A stretch of DNA of 35,343 nucleotides. Source: Haplomitrium mnioides (Eukaryota > Marchantiophyta > Haplomitriopsida > Calobryales). Position 1 is the first letter of the stretch. Every line of letters starts with the position of its first letter. Location of the stretch: contig JBNGIS010008762.1 of the NCBI GenBank assembly GCA_049999725.1, forward strand, positions 1-35,343, read 5' to 3'. The notes below the pieces were generated by a model. That model was not told the origin of the DNA, searched no databases, and saw nothing but the letters and a program-made list of their open reading frames with translations. Positions 20,989 to 31,775 of this stretch are shown piece by piece. The translations under genes were made by a program, and so were the position numbers.

Positions 20989-21620
20989 GAATCATAATGT
21001 TCAACTATGCGCATTGCTTCTTCTATATGAGAGGGCTCTCTCATTGTCACTTCCATTATAGTGCGAAGCTTCAATCTTTGAACAAAGAGATCTAGTCTTC
21101 TCCTTCTCCCATATTAAAAATTTGCATAGTAGTGTTATGAAACTGTATAATATAGCTTCTCATTGTACCAAGTTGCTTCAATTCTGCCAAACAATCTCTT
21201 GCTACTTTTGAAGCATTTAGAACCCTAATCTTGAAATCATTGCTTCTTTGAACTCACGTCAAGAAACAATAGTTTTAGCAACTCCACATTGTGTTCGCTC
21301 TATTTGATATCTCCACCTAAGTCTTTGCAACTCCTTCTAATTGACTTGCTGCAAACAGAATTTGCCAACCATCTTTTATTTTTCTTGTAGCTTGAAAGTT
21401 TTTCTTACAATCCAACAAGAAATTCTAAGTTGCATCAAATACCATCTTTCCATCACATGCTTTTGGCTTTGGGAACCAAACATGACTCTCTTCTTCTTAA
21501 AAGGGTGCTCTTTCTCCTACTTTCATTTGAACCTCCAAAAGGCAAGAAAATGGTTCAATTTTTTGTTGCATGGCTTGAGTCATCGCTCCACTTGTTCCTT
21601 GATTTTCCATATAGATCAAC
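20989..21620 (-). pseudogene. Ty3/gypsy family B gag, displaced copy
   Basis: The minus strand reads MENQGTSGAMTQAMQQKIEP from about 21615, then SHVWFPKPKACDGKMVF, FAASQLEGVAKT, RVLNASKVARDCLAEL, KQLGTMRSYIIQFHNTTMQI and FNMGEGED. This is collinear with the gag at 9000-9666, including the same start and the QLGTMRxY signature. Stops and indels abolish the frame. It belongs with the pol fragment at 13016-15062, from which it is separated by the 15063-20988 insertion. Confidence 0.75.
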
Positions 21621-21626
21621 ACCAAA

Positions 21627-21675
21627 AAAGAACTCAAAGGCAAACTCCAAATAAGTAATAACTCAAAGATAACTA
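21627..21675 (-). repeat. Family B LTR remnant, PBS deleted
   Basis: AACTCAAAGGCAAACTCCAA and AGTAATAACTCAAAG match the inner LTR end at 9710-9750 and 4935-4975. The primer-binding site seen in the full-length element (GCTCTGATACCA) is missing between gag and LTR here, and the LTR is cut off by the DUF7869 element end at about 21685. Confidence 0.65.
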
Positions 21676-21684
21676 TAAAACAAT

Positions 21685-22579
21685 CACTACTTTAAACAAA
21701 AAACATGCTACTCCAAACAAAAACTTTTTTATTAGAGAAAAACACAGTTTTTTACCTCAAAAAATAAAGAAAATGAGGTTATTTTTGAAAAAAAAAAAAC
21801 TTCGTGAGTTTTTTAGCTTTATTTTTTGCCATTTAAACAACCATGATTGATATAGAATCAATTTCATTATACAAAATCAATCAATGTTTTTAGTTTTTAT
21901 GGAAACTAAGAATATCTTGAAATTGATAAAAAGTACAAATATTATATCATGTTTCACAAGAAACTTGCATTTATAATTGAAAACATATAGGAGCTCAAAA
22001 TCTGAAATAAACATTAGAATAAGTTATTTTGAAATAAGTTTGGTTGCACAAACTCTATGCGCATATAGACAAGGTGCTCTTTAAAACTTATTTTTTGGAA
22101 GAAAAATAGAAACCATGAGGAAAATACCCAAGCAAACTAGAAGTCAAGGGAATGAGTTTGGAATCATAAGTCACAAAAACCAAGAAAATGAAACATTGCA
22201 TAGATTTTGGATCTCTAATTTTAAGTTCAAGCAAGAAGTGAGCTTTGCTTTGTAAATGAAAATCCATCAACGCAAAGGTTAGTAGTGGGAACATTTTAGA
22301 AGGCTTTAGCAATTAAAATTATTTTATAATTTAGAAAATAATATGCACACAAGAGTCATAGTTCATAATAAAAAAGGCAGTGGCTTTAGAGATTTACTTA
22401 ACAATATAAACAAGCTATATCTGCAAGTTTTTGACAAGAGTCTACCAAACAAAAGGTTTTGAGTTCTAAAAGAGAGTCTTTGAGCAAAGTAGAATCTAAA
22501 CTCTATGCGGCAGCCTTTGTTTGTGGTAGCTTCAGGTTTTTATATCAACATTAGTACGTGGGAAATGCTTGGACTTCCA
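21685..22579 (-). other. AT-rich terminal tail of copy 2
   Basis: Reverse-complement homology to 3263-4035. No gene is present. One palindrome site, CTCTATGCGCATATAGACAA, lies at about 22051-22070 and a decayed half-site (CTCTATGCGG) at about 22501. Confidence 0.5.
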
Positions 22580-22850
22580 CAAGAAAGTCTATACGCTCAT
22601 AGGAATCCAAGGTCAACATTTGAACAATCGACACAAAAGTCTATGTGCGTATGGTAATCCAAACTCAACATCTGGGTACTCAGCAACAAAGACTATGTTG
22701 AACCTAGGTTTTATATTCCGCAATAGAGTCTTCGCGTTCACAATTTTTTGACTTGCGCATCAAAGTCTATGCGCGTATAAGGTTCAAACTTCTACAACCG
22801 AGTATATGTGCGCTAAAGGTTTTGTTTTTTGGCAACAAACTCTAGGCATG
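22580..22850. repeat. Palindrome array of copy 2, about 50-bp period, decayed
   Basis: Sites include AGTCTATACGCTCATAGG (about 22586), AGTCTATGTGCGTATGGT (about 22637), AGTCTTCGCGTTCACA (about 22728), AGTCTATGCGCGTATAAGG (about 22765) and GTATATGTGCGCTAAAGG (about 22803). This is the counterpart of the 3010-3262 array in copy 1, in the same position relative to the gene, but more diverged. Confidence 0.75.
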
Positions 22851-24953
22851 CCAAACATTCCATTTTTTGGTTCAAAATCTAAAAATAAAATGAGTACAAA
22901 GCTCTATATTTGAGTAAAAGTGTGCCAAAAGTTTCAAGTTTTAAATCAAAATCCTTAGAAGCAAAAGACTAAGTAGTCAATTTGAGTAGATGCTTTAGTA
23001 ATACCAAAACATTAAGCTCTTCTAGCAAGCAATAAAGAAGAAAACAATATAACTACATTTTAGATAAGAAAATATTTTACAAACCAAATGAAAACACTAA
23101 CTAAAGATTCAAGTTCCATTCACAAAGAATAATAATCAACTTGAAATGATTTATACTAAAAAGTTCAAGGTGGCGGATAAATTCAACACATTTCTTCAAA
23201 ATATTCTTAATTATTTTATTAAATAATAATCTTGCATTACAATATAAACTAAAAATACAAAATATACAATAAGGTTCTTAAATGACTATAGTCACTCATG
23301 TCGACTTCTTCGGATTCAGCTTCAGAAGATTCATCAATATTAACACGATCTGCCTCACTGGTAATATCATTGATTGAACCTCTTTTAAACACATCAAGAT
23401 TGATTGTTTTTTGTCTTTTGTACTCAAATAGATTTGCTTTAATAGTAGCTAGAGTGGTTGTTCTCAATTGGTTTTTTTGTGTGAGAAGAAAATCAAAAGA
23501 CAAAATCATGATTTGTGTTACATCAAGTACATCAATATATAGCTTGGATATGCATTTCTCTTTTGTTGTTGCTATTTTTTTGGGAAGTATTGTCCAAAAA
23601 ATGCATCATCAGCTTTACAAGCAAACTATTGAATACATACTTGTTTTGGGTTTGGAGGTTTTTACTCATCAAATGACAAAACTTTGAGGACTTTGGCAAT
23701 CCAAAGCATTCTACCTTTTGGATCAAGTGATGTAACAACAAAAATAAACATTCTGGCTTTCATATCATGTAGGTTGCCAAGTTTGTGCCTATATCTCGTG
23801 TTGTATGAAACAGTCCTTTCTCATGGCCGAGGTGCTCCATCATAAATTGCTCAACGTGTAGAAAGTATGTGTTCTACTAGAGCATCTTCCTAAGTATGTT
23901 GAGTATCAAATGGAGAACCTAAATGAAAATTTTGAGAATCATTACAAGTACTTGTTGGTTGTGAAAGTGGAAAGGTGAATTTTTCTTCGAGTCCTCGTTT
24001 GTTCTTTCAAGAATGTGGGTTGCAATCTCTTGTTGGGTAAAAAGAAGATCATTCCACCATTGAATATCAAAATCTATAAAGAACTTGTAGCAGCTCTCAT
24101 TTATGTTGTCTTTTATTGGAAAGACCACTTTCTCAACCTCAACTTCTCTTTCTTCCTTTTGAGATTATTTGATTTCAAAATATATCAACTCAAGTGCTTG
24201 CCTGAAGTAGAAAAAAAAAATTTAAGTTCAATAATGATTCCTCTCAAGGCATGTACTATCTAGAGGTAACCAAAATTTCATTTGTTGAAAATTGTTTGCC
24301 CCAAATCTTTGCATTGGAATCATTTAACTAGAACCAAGTATCCATCAAAAGAGTTACCTAAGGTTTAGGATTATATGATAATTTTAGCGCCTCATTGAGA
24401 CTCATAATCGTGAATTCAAGCTTTGACGTACTTCAAACATTTCAAGAATGTGTTGAACATTTTATCGATTTGATCATAAGTATGGCCAACCATCATAAAT
24501 CCCACCTTGATTTTTTAGAAAACATTCTGGGTAATAAGGAGACCAAGATATTCAAATAAGATGTAATTCTTATTCTCTCTTGTCGTATTGTCCAGCTGAA
24601 GGGACAAAGTTGGAGGCAATGGCCTTTCAAAGTCACATAACATTTTATTGAGCACCATAATTGTCAAATTGGAATTGCTTCTCAAGTTTCATTAGGTTAA
24701 AAATACCCTTGAAGAAAGAGCATGATTGAATATTAAGGCACCAACAACATGCACACCCACCAAACAATCTTCATCAATTTTTTTGGTGGCAAAGGCCAAT
24801 GTGGAATAGCTATTTTCTTCATATCCATTCCATCAATAACAATTTTCAAGTACTTTTGACCATCGACATAACATTTTCTTTGATGGTTTGCAAGTTTTGC
24901 TCTTTCTTTTATTTGCTCGTTACGATGAAGAAACAATTGGCAATTATATTTGA

Positions 24954-25796
24954 CTGCATCATCACAAAGCACGAAAGAGATAAAAGTAGTTCAATTAACC
25001 ATGTGTTGATGTTTTGAACTTCAAAAGATAACCTCAGATTCTAAAATTATTAAAATCAACTTAAAACAAATGTTTGTATTGGTAGAAGTGAAAATTTATA
25101 AGAAACTTAAATATAGAAGAATTTGAATAACATTCAAAATAAGTACTTGTCTTTGATTTGAAACAAGCAAAAGTTTTGAAAGGAGAAAAACAAAATTGGA
25201 ACGTCAATTTCAAAGTTAACTTAGACTCTTTGTTCACAAAGGATAAAAAAACAATAGTTACTATAGATCTTATCCGCGTATAGGATCAATGAAGATAATA
25301 GCTTATCCTCATCCATGCATAGGACCAAAACCAATAATGCCAATATCTTGGCTTGCTTTGGATGTTGTCACAACTAGATTTGAAAGAAACAAGAACAAAA
25401 CCTATACATGCATAAGATTTGCAAACAACAAAAAATTTTTTCTTGCTATTGTTTATCTAGCAATGGGTTCTTGATTCAAAGCAACAAAATCAAAAATCAA
25501 TGCAAGACTAAGGTTACCACCAATAATCAGATCCATTTTCTTGCCTTAATCGACTCTCGACAAAGTTTGGATTCAAACTAAAAGCAACAAACTCTCTGTG
25601 AGCATAGACTATGTTCTCACAACTTCTATAGACTAAGGTTTATTTTACTTAAATCTCGTTTGTTGAAAAACTAAACAAAAAAAAATATCTTTTTGCACTA
25701 AGTTGAGAAAGCATAATATCTCTAGAAGTAAGCTTTAGAGTCTCGGAAAAAGAGCATGCATTAACGGTAGGTTTCAAAAGAGAAGAAATTTGTTAC
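24954..25796 (-). other. Intron of DUF7869 copy 2 with palindrome sites
   Basis: Bounded on the minus strand by AAGG/GTAACA and GATGATGCAG. It contains palindrome sites CTTATCCGCGTATAGGAT (about 25269-25286), TCATCCATGCATAGGACC (about 25308-25325), CCTATACATGCATAAGAT (about 25401-25418) and TCTGTGAGCATAGACT (about 25594-25609). Copy 1 has the same intron with sites at 163-406. Confidence 0.6.
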
Positions 25797-27167
25797 CCTT
25801 GTTGGACTCCAAGACAAGTTTTTGTTGCAATGATTTTATTTCTTTGCATGTTTCACAAACAGAAAATCTATTGTGTTTTGGAATTTTAACATTTGGAAAA
25901 TGAGTTCTCTAATGTTTTGTAAAACTCGAAAAACTAAGAATGCAATCGTGATCTTTCTCTTTCAAATAAGTTGTGTAGTAGTTTTAAACTTCCCATTTTG
26001 TAAAATTATCGAACAAGTTATTAACTTTATGAGTGGGCATTCTCTTGTGGTGTCCCTAAAAAAAACCGTCCATCCATTCACACATGAATACTTCTTTAGT
26101 AGATAATTCTCTATTTCTAAAAAATGCCTCTAAGATGTGTGTTTTTGAGATTTTGAATCATTTGGATTCTATCATTCCCAACTGATAATATTAATTTGAA
26201 GACTCTTCTATAGACAACGACAGCGCTAAGTAGAGTGAACTGATTGTCAACATTAGAGTCTTTTTTTGGAATTCCCCACTGCAATATGATATCTCGATTC
26301 TCCATGCTTTGTAGAAAATATATTTCTCTCACACTTTTCAAAAAATTTGTCTTGCTTAATGACAAACAATTATTTTGACAACATGAAATTCTCCTCAATT
26401 TTAAAATTGATATTGGATCAAGCTTTTTCCTCACAAAGCTCTCGTCATGATGGACTTTCTGCAAAGAATTTTCACGTAAAGTGTTTACTCGTTTGGGTTT
26501 TGGCCTAGATAAGGAACTCTTATGGAGTGTTGGTCAATTTGGTCCGTAGTCGAATCCAACCATCGGAGATAATTCATCATCATGAAATCTTGAGCATCAT
26601 CTAGAATATTTTTTGTTCTTTTGAAATAAGTTTTCGAAGGATGAAGACTATCTTCAGGATTGAGAGAATTGGACCATGCCAAAACAAAATCTTCATAATA
26701 TATCTTGACCATTAGGAAATGTTTTTTTGCAACATAATCATTGCCCTTAGCAATAGCTCCAACAAAATGTTGATTGACTAAGAAGCTTTGTTAGAATCAT
26801 TTGCCAAATTGTTGTATGAAGATTCCTCTAAAACAATTCAATTTCTTAAAGATTTCCCAATCTCATTGAGAGGTTCAACTTGATTAGAAAGCACTTGTTG
26901 TTTGAGTGGTGCTATTGGTGATGTTAGTGGTGCTATCTCCAAAATTGAAATAGTCCATAGATTCTATGTTTTTTGTGTGTTTGGACAAACATAGTTGGAT
27001 CTTGAATATCAAGGTCTTCATCTGATGATTACAAAGAAAGGTCTACAATTGTCTAGAAATTGTGATTTGAATGTCTTTCTCTTTATCTGTTGGAGTAGTG
27101 AAAAGAACTTTGACTGCTTGATTGGAAACAAAGATCAAATGCTTGCACAAGGTTAAGTCTTCGATCT

Positions 27168-27300
27168 TATAGGAGCATTGGGTTCCCTCTTTGATCCTTT
27201 GCAAGCAACTTGTTTACTCCTTGTTCCTATGCGCACATCGGATTCACTCCTTAACCATATGCGTGCATAGAGTTCAATCCTTGATCTTATGCGAGCATAG
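27168..27300 (-). repeat. Exact 30-bp tandem repeat derived from the palindrome, in frame
   Basis: Plus-strand phase marks TAT/TTT fall at 27168, 27198, 27228, 27258 and 27288, exactly 30 bp apart. Typical units contain CCATATGCGTGCATAGAG and TCTTATGCGAGCATAGGG. On the minus strand the array reads in the DUF7869 5' frame as decapeptides of the form EPYARIRSR-x: SEPYARIRSR, IELYARIWLR, SESDVRIGTR, SKQVACKGSK and REPNAPIRSK. The period is a multiple of three, unlike the 51-bp arrays. Confidence 0.75.
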
Positions 27301-27416
27301 GGTTCACTTGCTTGATCTTCTCGGGTAGAGCTATCTGATTCAACAAATGCCATCTTTTTCCCCAAAATACTCACCATCATACTTGACACTTTGAGTATTC
27401 CATTTCTTACCTCCAT

Positions 27417-27977
27417 AGAAGTGCGGCTTGAAACAATCTCTAGCTATTAGCCAAAAGTAACACTTTTATGTGAACATGAATCTTGAAATTCTAACCTCTT
27501 CTTGTTTTTGAAAACTCCAGCTATTGATAAATACCAATAAAAAAAGTAGTTATTTAAAGAAACCATTTCCAAAAAAAATTTCAACTTATAGCAGGCTACC
27601 AAAAATATGCGTGTTTTGAAGAAAATTTCACAATGCTCCAAAAACATTTTGTGAAGGAAATGAAAAAAAAGTTGGAAAGATGAAAACAAGCAATGCTTTG
27701 TACACTAAAGTTTTTTTGCACCATGTAAACATATGTGTCAAGAGCTCCGCAAATCATTTTTTTCGGGAAAACACACTTTTTGAAATTTTAGTATAAAAAG
27801 AGCGACAATAGAAAGATTCTTTCCATTTTTGCGAGTTCACTTCCCATTTTTTGTTTTCTTGTTGTCACCATTTTTGCAATTTCTTGTTATTTTGCCATTT
27901 TCAGCCTTTTGCTTTTTGTGAACTTTTGTTCGTTACATTTTCGCCCTCAAGTTTTACTAGTTTTTACTTTCGAGAAT
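27417..27977. promoter_or_regulatory. Divergent intergenic region with plus-strand TATA-like box
   Basis: Lies between the possible DUF7869 start (27416, minus) and the first ATG of the plus-strand pseudogene (27978). GTATAAAAAG at 27791-27800 is a good TATA-box match for plus-strand transcription, leaving a pyrimidine-rich leader of about 150 bp. No clear TATA box for the minus-strand gene was found. A shared or bidirectional promoter is inference. Confidence 0.4.
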
Positions 27978-28336
27978 ATGACATGACTGGTCAATGTTCC
28001 CAAACCAGTTCAACCAAAGTCTTATAGGTATTTAGATGCTTTGAAGGTTTTACAACCACAAAAACTAGACTACAAATGGCTAGTTTGTTGTGGAACTATA
28101 AAAGACATTGATCATCACCTTTACCTTTTTGTTGGTGAAGGTGAAAAATTCAACATGGTCTTTTGGTCCAAATAACAATGATTTGAGAGGAGTAGCTAGC
28201 CCACATTGGGCTGCTTGTGTAGTCAGAGGCTAGCATTACCCTCTTCAAGGCCTCATAGAAAAGGTTTTTCTTCAATGAGATGAAGTTAAGGGGCGTATTC
28301 ACAAAGGATTTGCATGCAACCTTCAACGACAGCAAG

Positions 28337-28561
28337 GTAAGATCATAAAACTATTTTTTATTATTATTATTATTTCACTGACTTGGGAGTCCATGCGGGC
28401 ATAGACTCAAGAGTCCACTTGTACTTGGACTCAGAAGTCAATGCGCACATGAATTGCACTACAACTTTGTGCTTGGTTCAAAGCTTGAAATGCTCATAGT
28501 CCCTTACAAAACTATTGAAAGTTTTGTGTCAAGTCATTGACATTTGTTTTGTTTTCTCTAG
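28337..28561 (+). other. Intron 1 with two palindrome sites
   Basis: Donor GTAAGA at 28337 and acceptor CTCTAG at 28561. It contains GAGTCCATGCGGGCATAGAC (28387-28406) and AAGTCAATGCGCACATGAA (about 28435-28453), about 50 bp apart, the same motif and spacing as in the DUF7869 element arrays. Confidence 0.6.
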
Positions 28562-29762
28562 TTATTTCAATACTTGTCGGACTTTGTTAACGCTTATCCA
28601 GACGCAAAGCCAGTAGAGAGGGACTTCATAAAGTTTGCGATTTCAATCAAACTTTTGAAAGTCAAAACAAGAGTGCACATCCAGCAACTTGTACCACATC
28701 CAAGTGCAACTATGATGACTATTGCATCAATAGATGGACCGTCTGTTGCAAAAAGAGAAAAGAGATAGAGCCAGTCGAGGCTCTGAAAAAGAAAAAGCAG
28801 GCACTACCAACGAAAAAGCTAATGCCTCCACCACCTGCTGAGGAGGAGCTGGTACCCTCTCCATCTCCCGTGAGTTTGTCTTTTGTTGCCTCCTCATCTT
28901 CAATTGTGAGCAGCTCAGACAAAGAAGAAGAGCTAGAGCCAATGCAGGCTCCAACCTCAAGAGCAAAAAGAACATCTATTAAGGGGCTTTGGACATTCCA
29001 AGAGCGAGAGCAGGTGGATTCTCAGACAGTGTCTGAAAAATACATGAAAGATTGAAGAGTTTGCCATCCAATAGTCCAAATTTTGTGAGGAAGCAATCAC
29101 CACTAGGTTGGAGAAATTTATACCTTCCAAGCCATGGAATAAACAACTTGGAGCCATTCTAGATTAGGAGGTTAAATAAAGACTTTGTAGAGCTTTTGGC
29201 GTAGAGAATGCTCACAAATAAATATACACACAATTTTTTTATCGTTGTAGTAGACCCAAATTGTAGGTTGAAAGATAAGTCAGAGTTTGATTTGAGGAAT
29301 CCTGACAAGTACATATACAAGATTGTAGTAGGGAATCATAGTACTACTGCAAGGCAGCTTTTAATCACAAAATATGGAGCGAAAAATCCATAATTGGAGA
29401 GCTCTAGAAAAAAAATGCAACAAAGCATTTTTTCGATGTGGGAGAAGAACACCATGAAGGGACAAAAGCCAAAGGCCAAATGTTATTTAAGAATGAATGA
29501 CATGAAGTGGACACCATAGAGGTCCCTTCAAGGTCTTCTTGATGAAATAAAAATTTCTATTTTAAAACGTGTTGAAGCTTGAGAGCTTTGGATCAAAGAA
29601 ATGTCTCGAGAATTGGAGAGACATAAGGTTTTGGCAATGATGGTGAAGTCTTTTTGCTCATATGTGTGCTGCAAAACATGGGAAGAAGCAAGGATGGAGT
29701 ATCCCATCCACACCGAAGAGTGGAAGATGTCATCGTTTTATTCAAGTTTTGAGAAATTATTG

Positions 29763-30021
29763 GTAAGTGTTTTTTCTTTTTTTAATTTGGTTCTAAAATT
29801 GTTTTCAACTTGCTTTGAAAGGTTTGAGAGTCCAACCAAGCTAGAACTCTCGAGTCTATGCGCACTTGGACACGATAGTCCTGGCAAGCACTAACTCGAG
29901 AGTCCATACACGCATGGCCTTCAAGTCCTTGCTCGCTTAACAACTTAGTCTCTCCTATCTATCGACTAAAACTTTTTGTTTGTTGTTCTCGTCTAACTTG
30001 TTTCTCCTTGCTCTTTATAAG
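29763..30021 (+). other. Intron 2 with two palindrome sites
   Basis: Donor GTAAGTG at 29763; the acceptor near 30021 is tentative. It contains GAGTCTATGCGCACTTGGAC (29852-29871) and GAGTCCATACACGCATGGCC (29900-29919), 48 bp apart. Intron 3 (30562-30660) is short and has no such site. Confidence 0.55.
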
Positions 30022-31300
30022 ACGACAAAACATTCAAACGACAATTGGCCAAAAAATTGACCATCGTTGCTAAAAGGTAAAAGAAATTAGGAGTTGAAGA
30101 AGCCTCTACTGATGGAGACTATGCTCCGACTCTTGTCTCCTACCCTCCTTCTTTTTTGCTCCACTACTAGAAAGCAAAAGAGTGGAAGGCAAGACAACAA
30201 AATGAAGTTGTTGCCCTTCCAACCAAAGGAGGGCATGAAGAGAAAGACCAAGACTTAATGTCCTTTGTCGATGGACTCAACGTGGCATTTTATCAAGTCC
30301 GCGGGGAGGCTTAGTAAAGGGTTTAGTGAGATGTTTCACTTTAGCTATTGCTGATATTTCTTATGGTTATAACCTTTAGGAATACAAGCATGATGATTTG
30401 GAACCCTTCACAAAGGATGATATTTTTTACATGGTTTTTTCCTTTGCAGCGATTACAACTTCCGACTTTTGGTATTTTATTATTATCTATTCTTTCCAAC
30501 AATTTGGCATTGTTGAGGATGCTCTACTAGAGGTTTGTTGTGCCATCAACCACGATGTCTGGTAAGTTGTATTTTGATTTTTTTTATCTGAGAGTTTATC
30601 TATTTTATTTTTCTTTTACTTTCTTTCCTTTGTCTGATGTGTTTATTTTTGTTACTACAGGGACAAAAGTAATATTCATCATTTGGGTGGTCATAGAATT
30701 GCTCACGCTTATGAGTACTAGACTATGGGGTACTAAACAAAAGAGGGCCAGCGGAGCATAAAGCTCTTCAACTTGCAATCCAATGATGCAAGCAGACGTT
30801 CTTGACAAATCATGCAGAGTGCTTTTAGCTCTGCGACTGTTTTGACTAAGCTCAAACATCTAAGAGACAATGCTCTTATGAATGTCTATCAAAAGCCTCA
30901 GACTTTATATAACTTTTTTGTCGATTATTTCTTAACAAAGCAAGATTGTATCTTAGATCTTTGCTCTGAGCCCAACACATGCCTTGTCTGTACTTTGAGG
31001 TTGATGCGAAATTGCATCATCGTCAAATATGATGAATGTCAATTTATCTATATTCTCCATGGGATTTTGGCGATGGCTTCTTTGCCATATGATGTGACAG
31101 AATCACAAATAGTATATGCATACCACAATGAGCATGCTCCTCCTAGTACTACTAGTGTGTTTGGCAATTCTGTTGAAATTTTTGGGACTAGAAAGTATCA
31201 GCAGAACTTTGTAGCGGCTACAAATGTTGAAGCTTCTCATGTATTTGATTTAGATGAGACTATTGTTGTTGAAGAGGATAGGGCTATCACATCAAACTAA

Positions 31301-31559
31301 TGTAATTTTTGTATATAATAAAGTATTTTCTTTGCAAAATATTATTTTATTTGTCTTCATTCTTGTTACATTCCAAATCCAACTTAAGAAGTATTTTCTT
31401 CACGATTCAATTTCTTGCGCTAAATTATTTTTGAGCAAAACTATTGGTCTTCATAAAAATCAACAACAAATGCTATGTTGGCATGGAAGCTCCCTTTTAT
31501 TTTTTTCTTTCAATTTCTGTTCAAGTTTTCTTCAATCATGAGTTTTTGCAGTCCTTTCT
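31301..31559 (+). other. 3' flank of methyltransferase pseudogene
   Basis: AT-rich. GTATATAATAAAGTATTTTC just after the stop (about 31310-31329) contains AATAAA, a good polyadenylation signal. No gene recognised. Confidence 0.45.
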
Positions 31560-31775
31560 TAGATGGGCTTTAGCAGTCCATGCGTCCAATTACTCAACAA
31601 TTTGTGCTTGTCTGGGCTTCAATTGTCCATGCAGGTATAGGCTTTAGTTGTTTAAGCTCACATAGGCTTTTGTTGTTCATGCGCGCATAAACGTTATCAA
31701 ACAAAGTTTGCTTAGGCTTTAAGCTGTCCCTATACATGGACTTCAATTGTCTATGCGCACATGGGCTTTAGCAGT
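31560..31775. repeat. Palindrome array at distal flank of methyltransferase pseudogene
   Basis: Sites AGTCCATGCGTCCAAT (about 31573), TGTCCATGCAGGTATAGG (about 31624), TGTTCATGCGCGCATAAACG (about 31674), TGTCCCTATACATGGAC (about 31724) and TGTCTATGCGCACATGGGC (about 31749) are spaced about 50 bp apart except for the last. Each is preceded by GGGCTTTAG- or GGCTTTTG-like sequence. The motif and period match the arrays beyond the DUF7869 3' ends. Confidence 0.75.

Larger units (their letters stand above)
23249..27416 (-). pseudogene. DUF7869-family gene, copy 2, multi-exon, degenerate
   Basis: The last exon (about 24953-23249) is homologous to copy 1, with GMDMKKIAIPHWPLP, LSLQLDNT and MVGHTYDQIDKM (second His of GHTH changed to Tyr). 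The stop used in copy 1 is lost (GACTAA to GACTAT), extending the tail to 23249. An intron with GT donor at about 25796 and AG acceptor at 24954 precedes it. The upstream exon (about 25797-26712 and beyond) adds family N-terminal features: RRISCCQNNCLSLSKTNFLK, VREIYFLQSMENRDIILQW and VVVYRRVFKLILSVGNDRIQ (VCRRAF in relatives). A GxxxKRMPTHKVNNLFDNF stretch and SVCETCKEIKSLQQKL, a Cys-x2-Cys pair, follow. A possible start at 27416 (MEVRNGILKVSSMMVSILGK) leads into a decapeptide repeat. Frameshifts occur, for example between 26485 and 26464. Confidence 0.65.
27978..31300 (+). pseudogene. ParB-like plus N4/N6 DNA methyltransferase-like multi-exon gene, degenerate
   Basis: Proposed exons are about 27978-28336, 28562-29762, 30022-30561 and 30661-31300, with GT-AG borders (GCAAG/GTAAGA, TTATTG/GTAAGTG, GTCTG/GTAAGTTG, ACTACAG/GGACAA). 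Exon 2 has SDFVNAYPDAKPVERDFIKF, a Lys/Pro/Ser-rich low-complexity region, then at 29208-29393 a ParB-like box: LRNPDKYIYKIVVGNHSTTA then RQLL (GNH at 29331). Exon 3 has VAFYQVRGEA and, after a frameshift, TLAIADISYGYN (30344-30373), equivalent to methyltransferase motif IV DPPYG. Exon 4, joined in frame across the last intron, has YQKPQTLYNFFVDYFL, then ILDLCSEPNTC and MRNCIIVKYDECQF (from 30887), equivalent to motifs X and I (LDxFxGxGT, GRxxxGxExDE). The order IV then X-I is that of class beta. Both motifs are mutated and stops are present. Confidence 0.6.

Noticed and set aside
20996-21015. TATGCGCATTGC within family B gag as a palindrome site
   Set aside because: The same position in the full-length element reads CATACGCATTGC as ordinary gag sequence, so the resemblance is chance.
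28719-28975. Minus-strand serine/leucine-rich open frames
   Set aside because: They are the complement of the low-complexity Lys/Pro/Ser region of the plus-strand exon 2.
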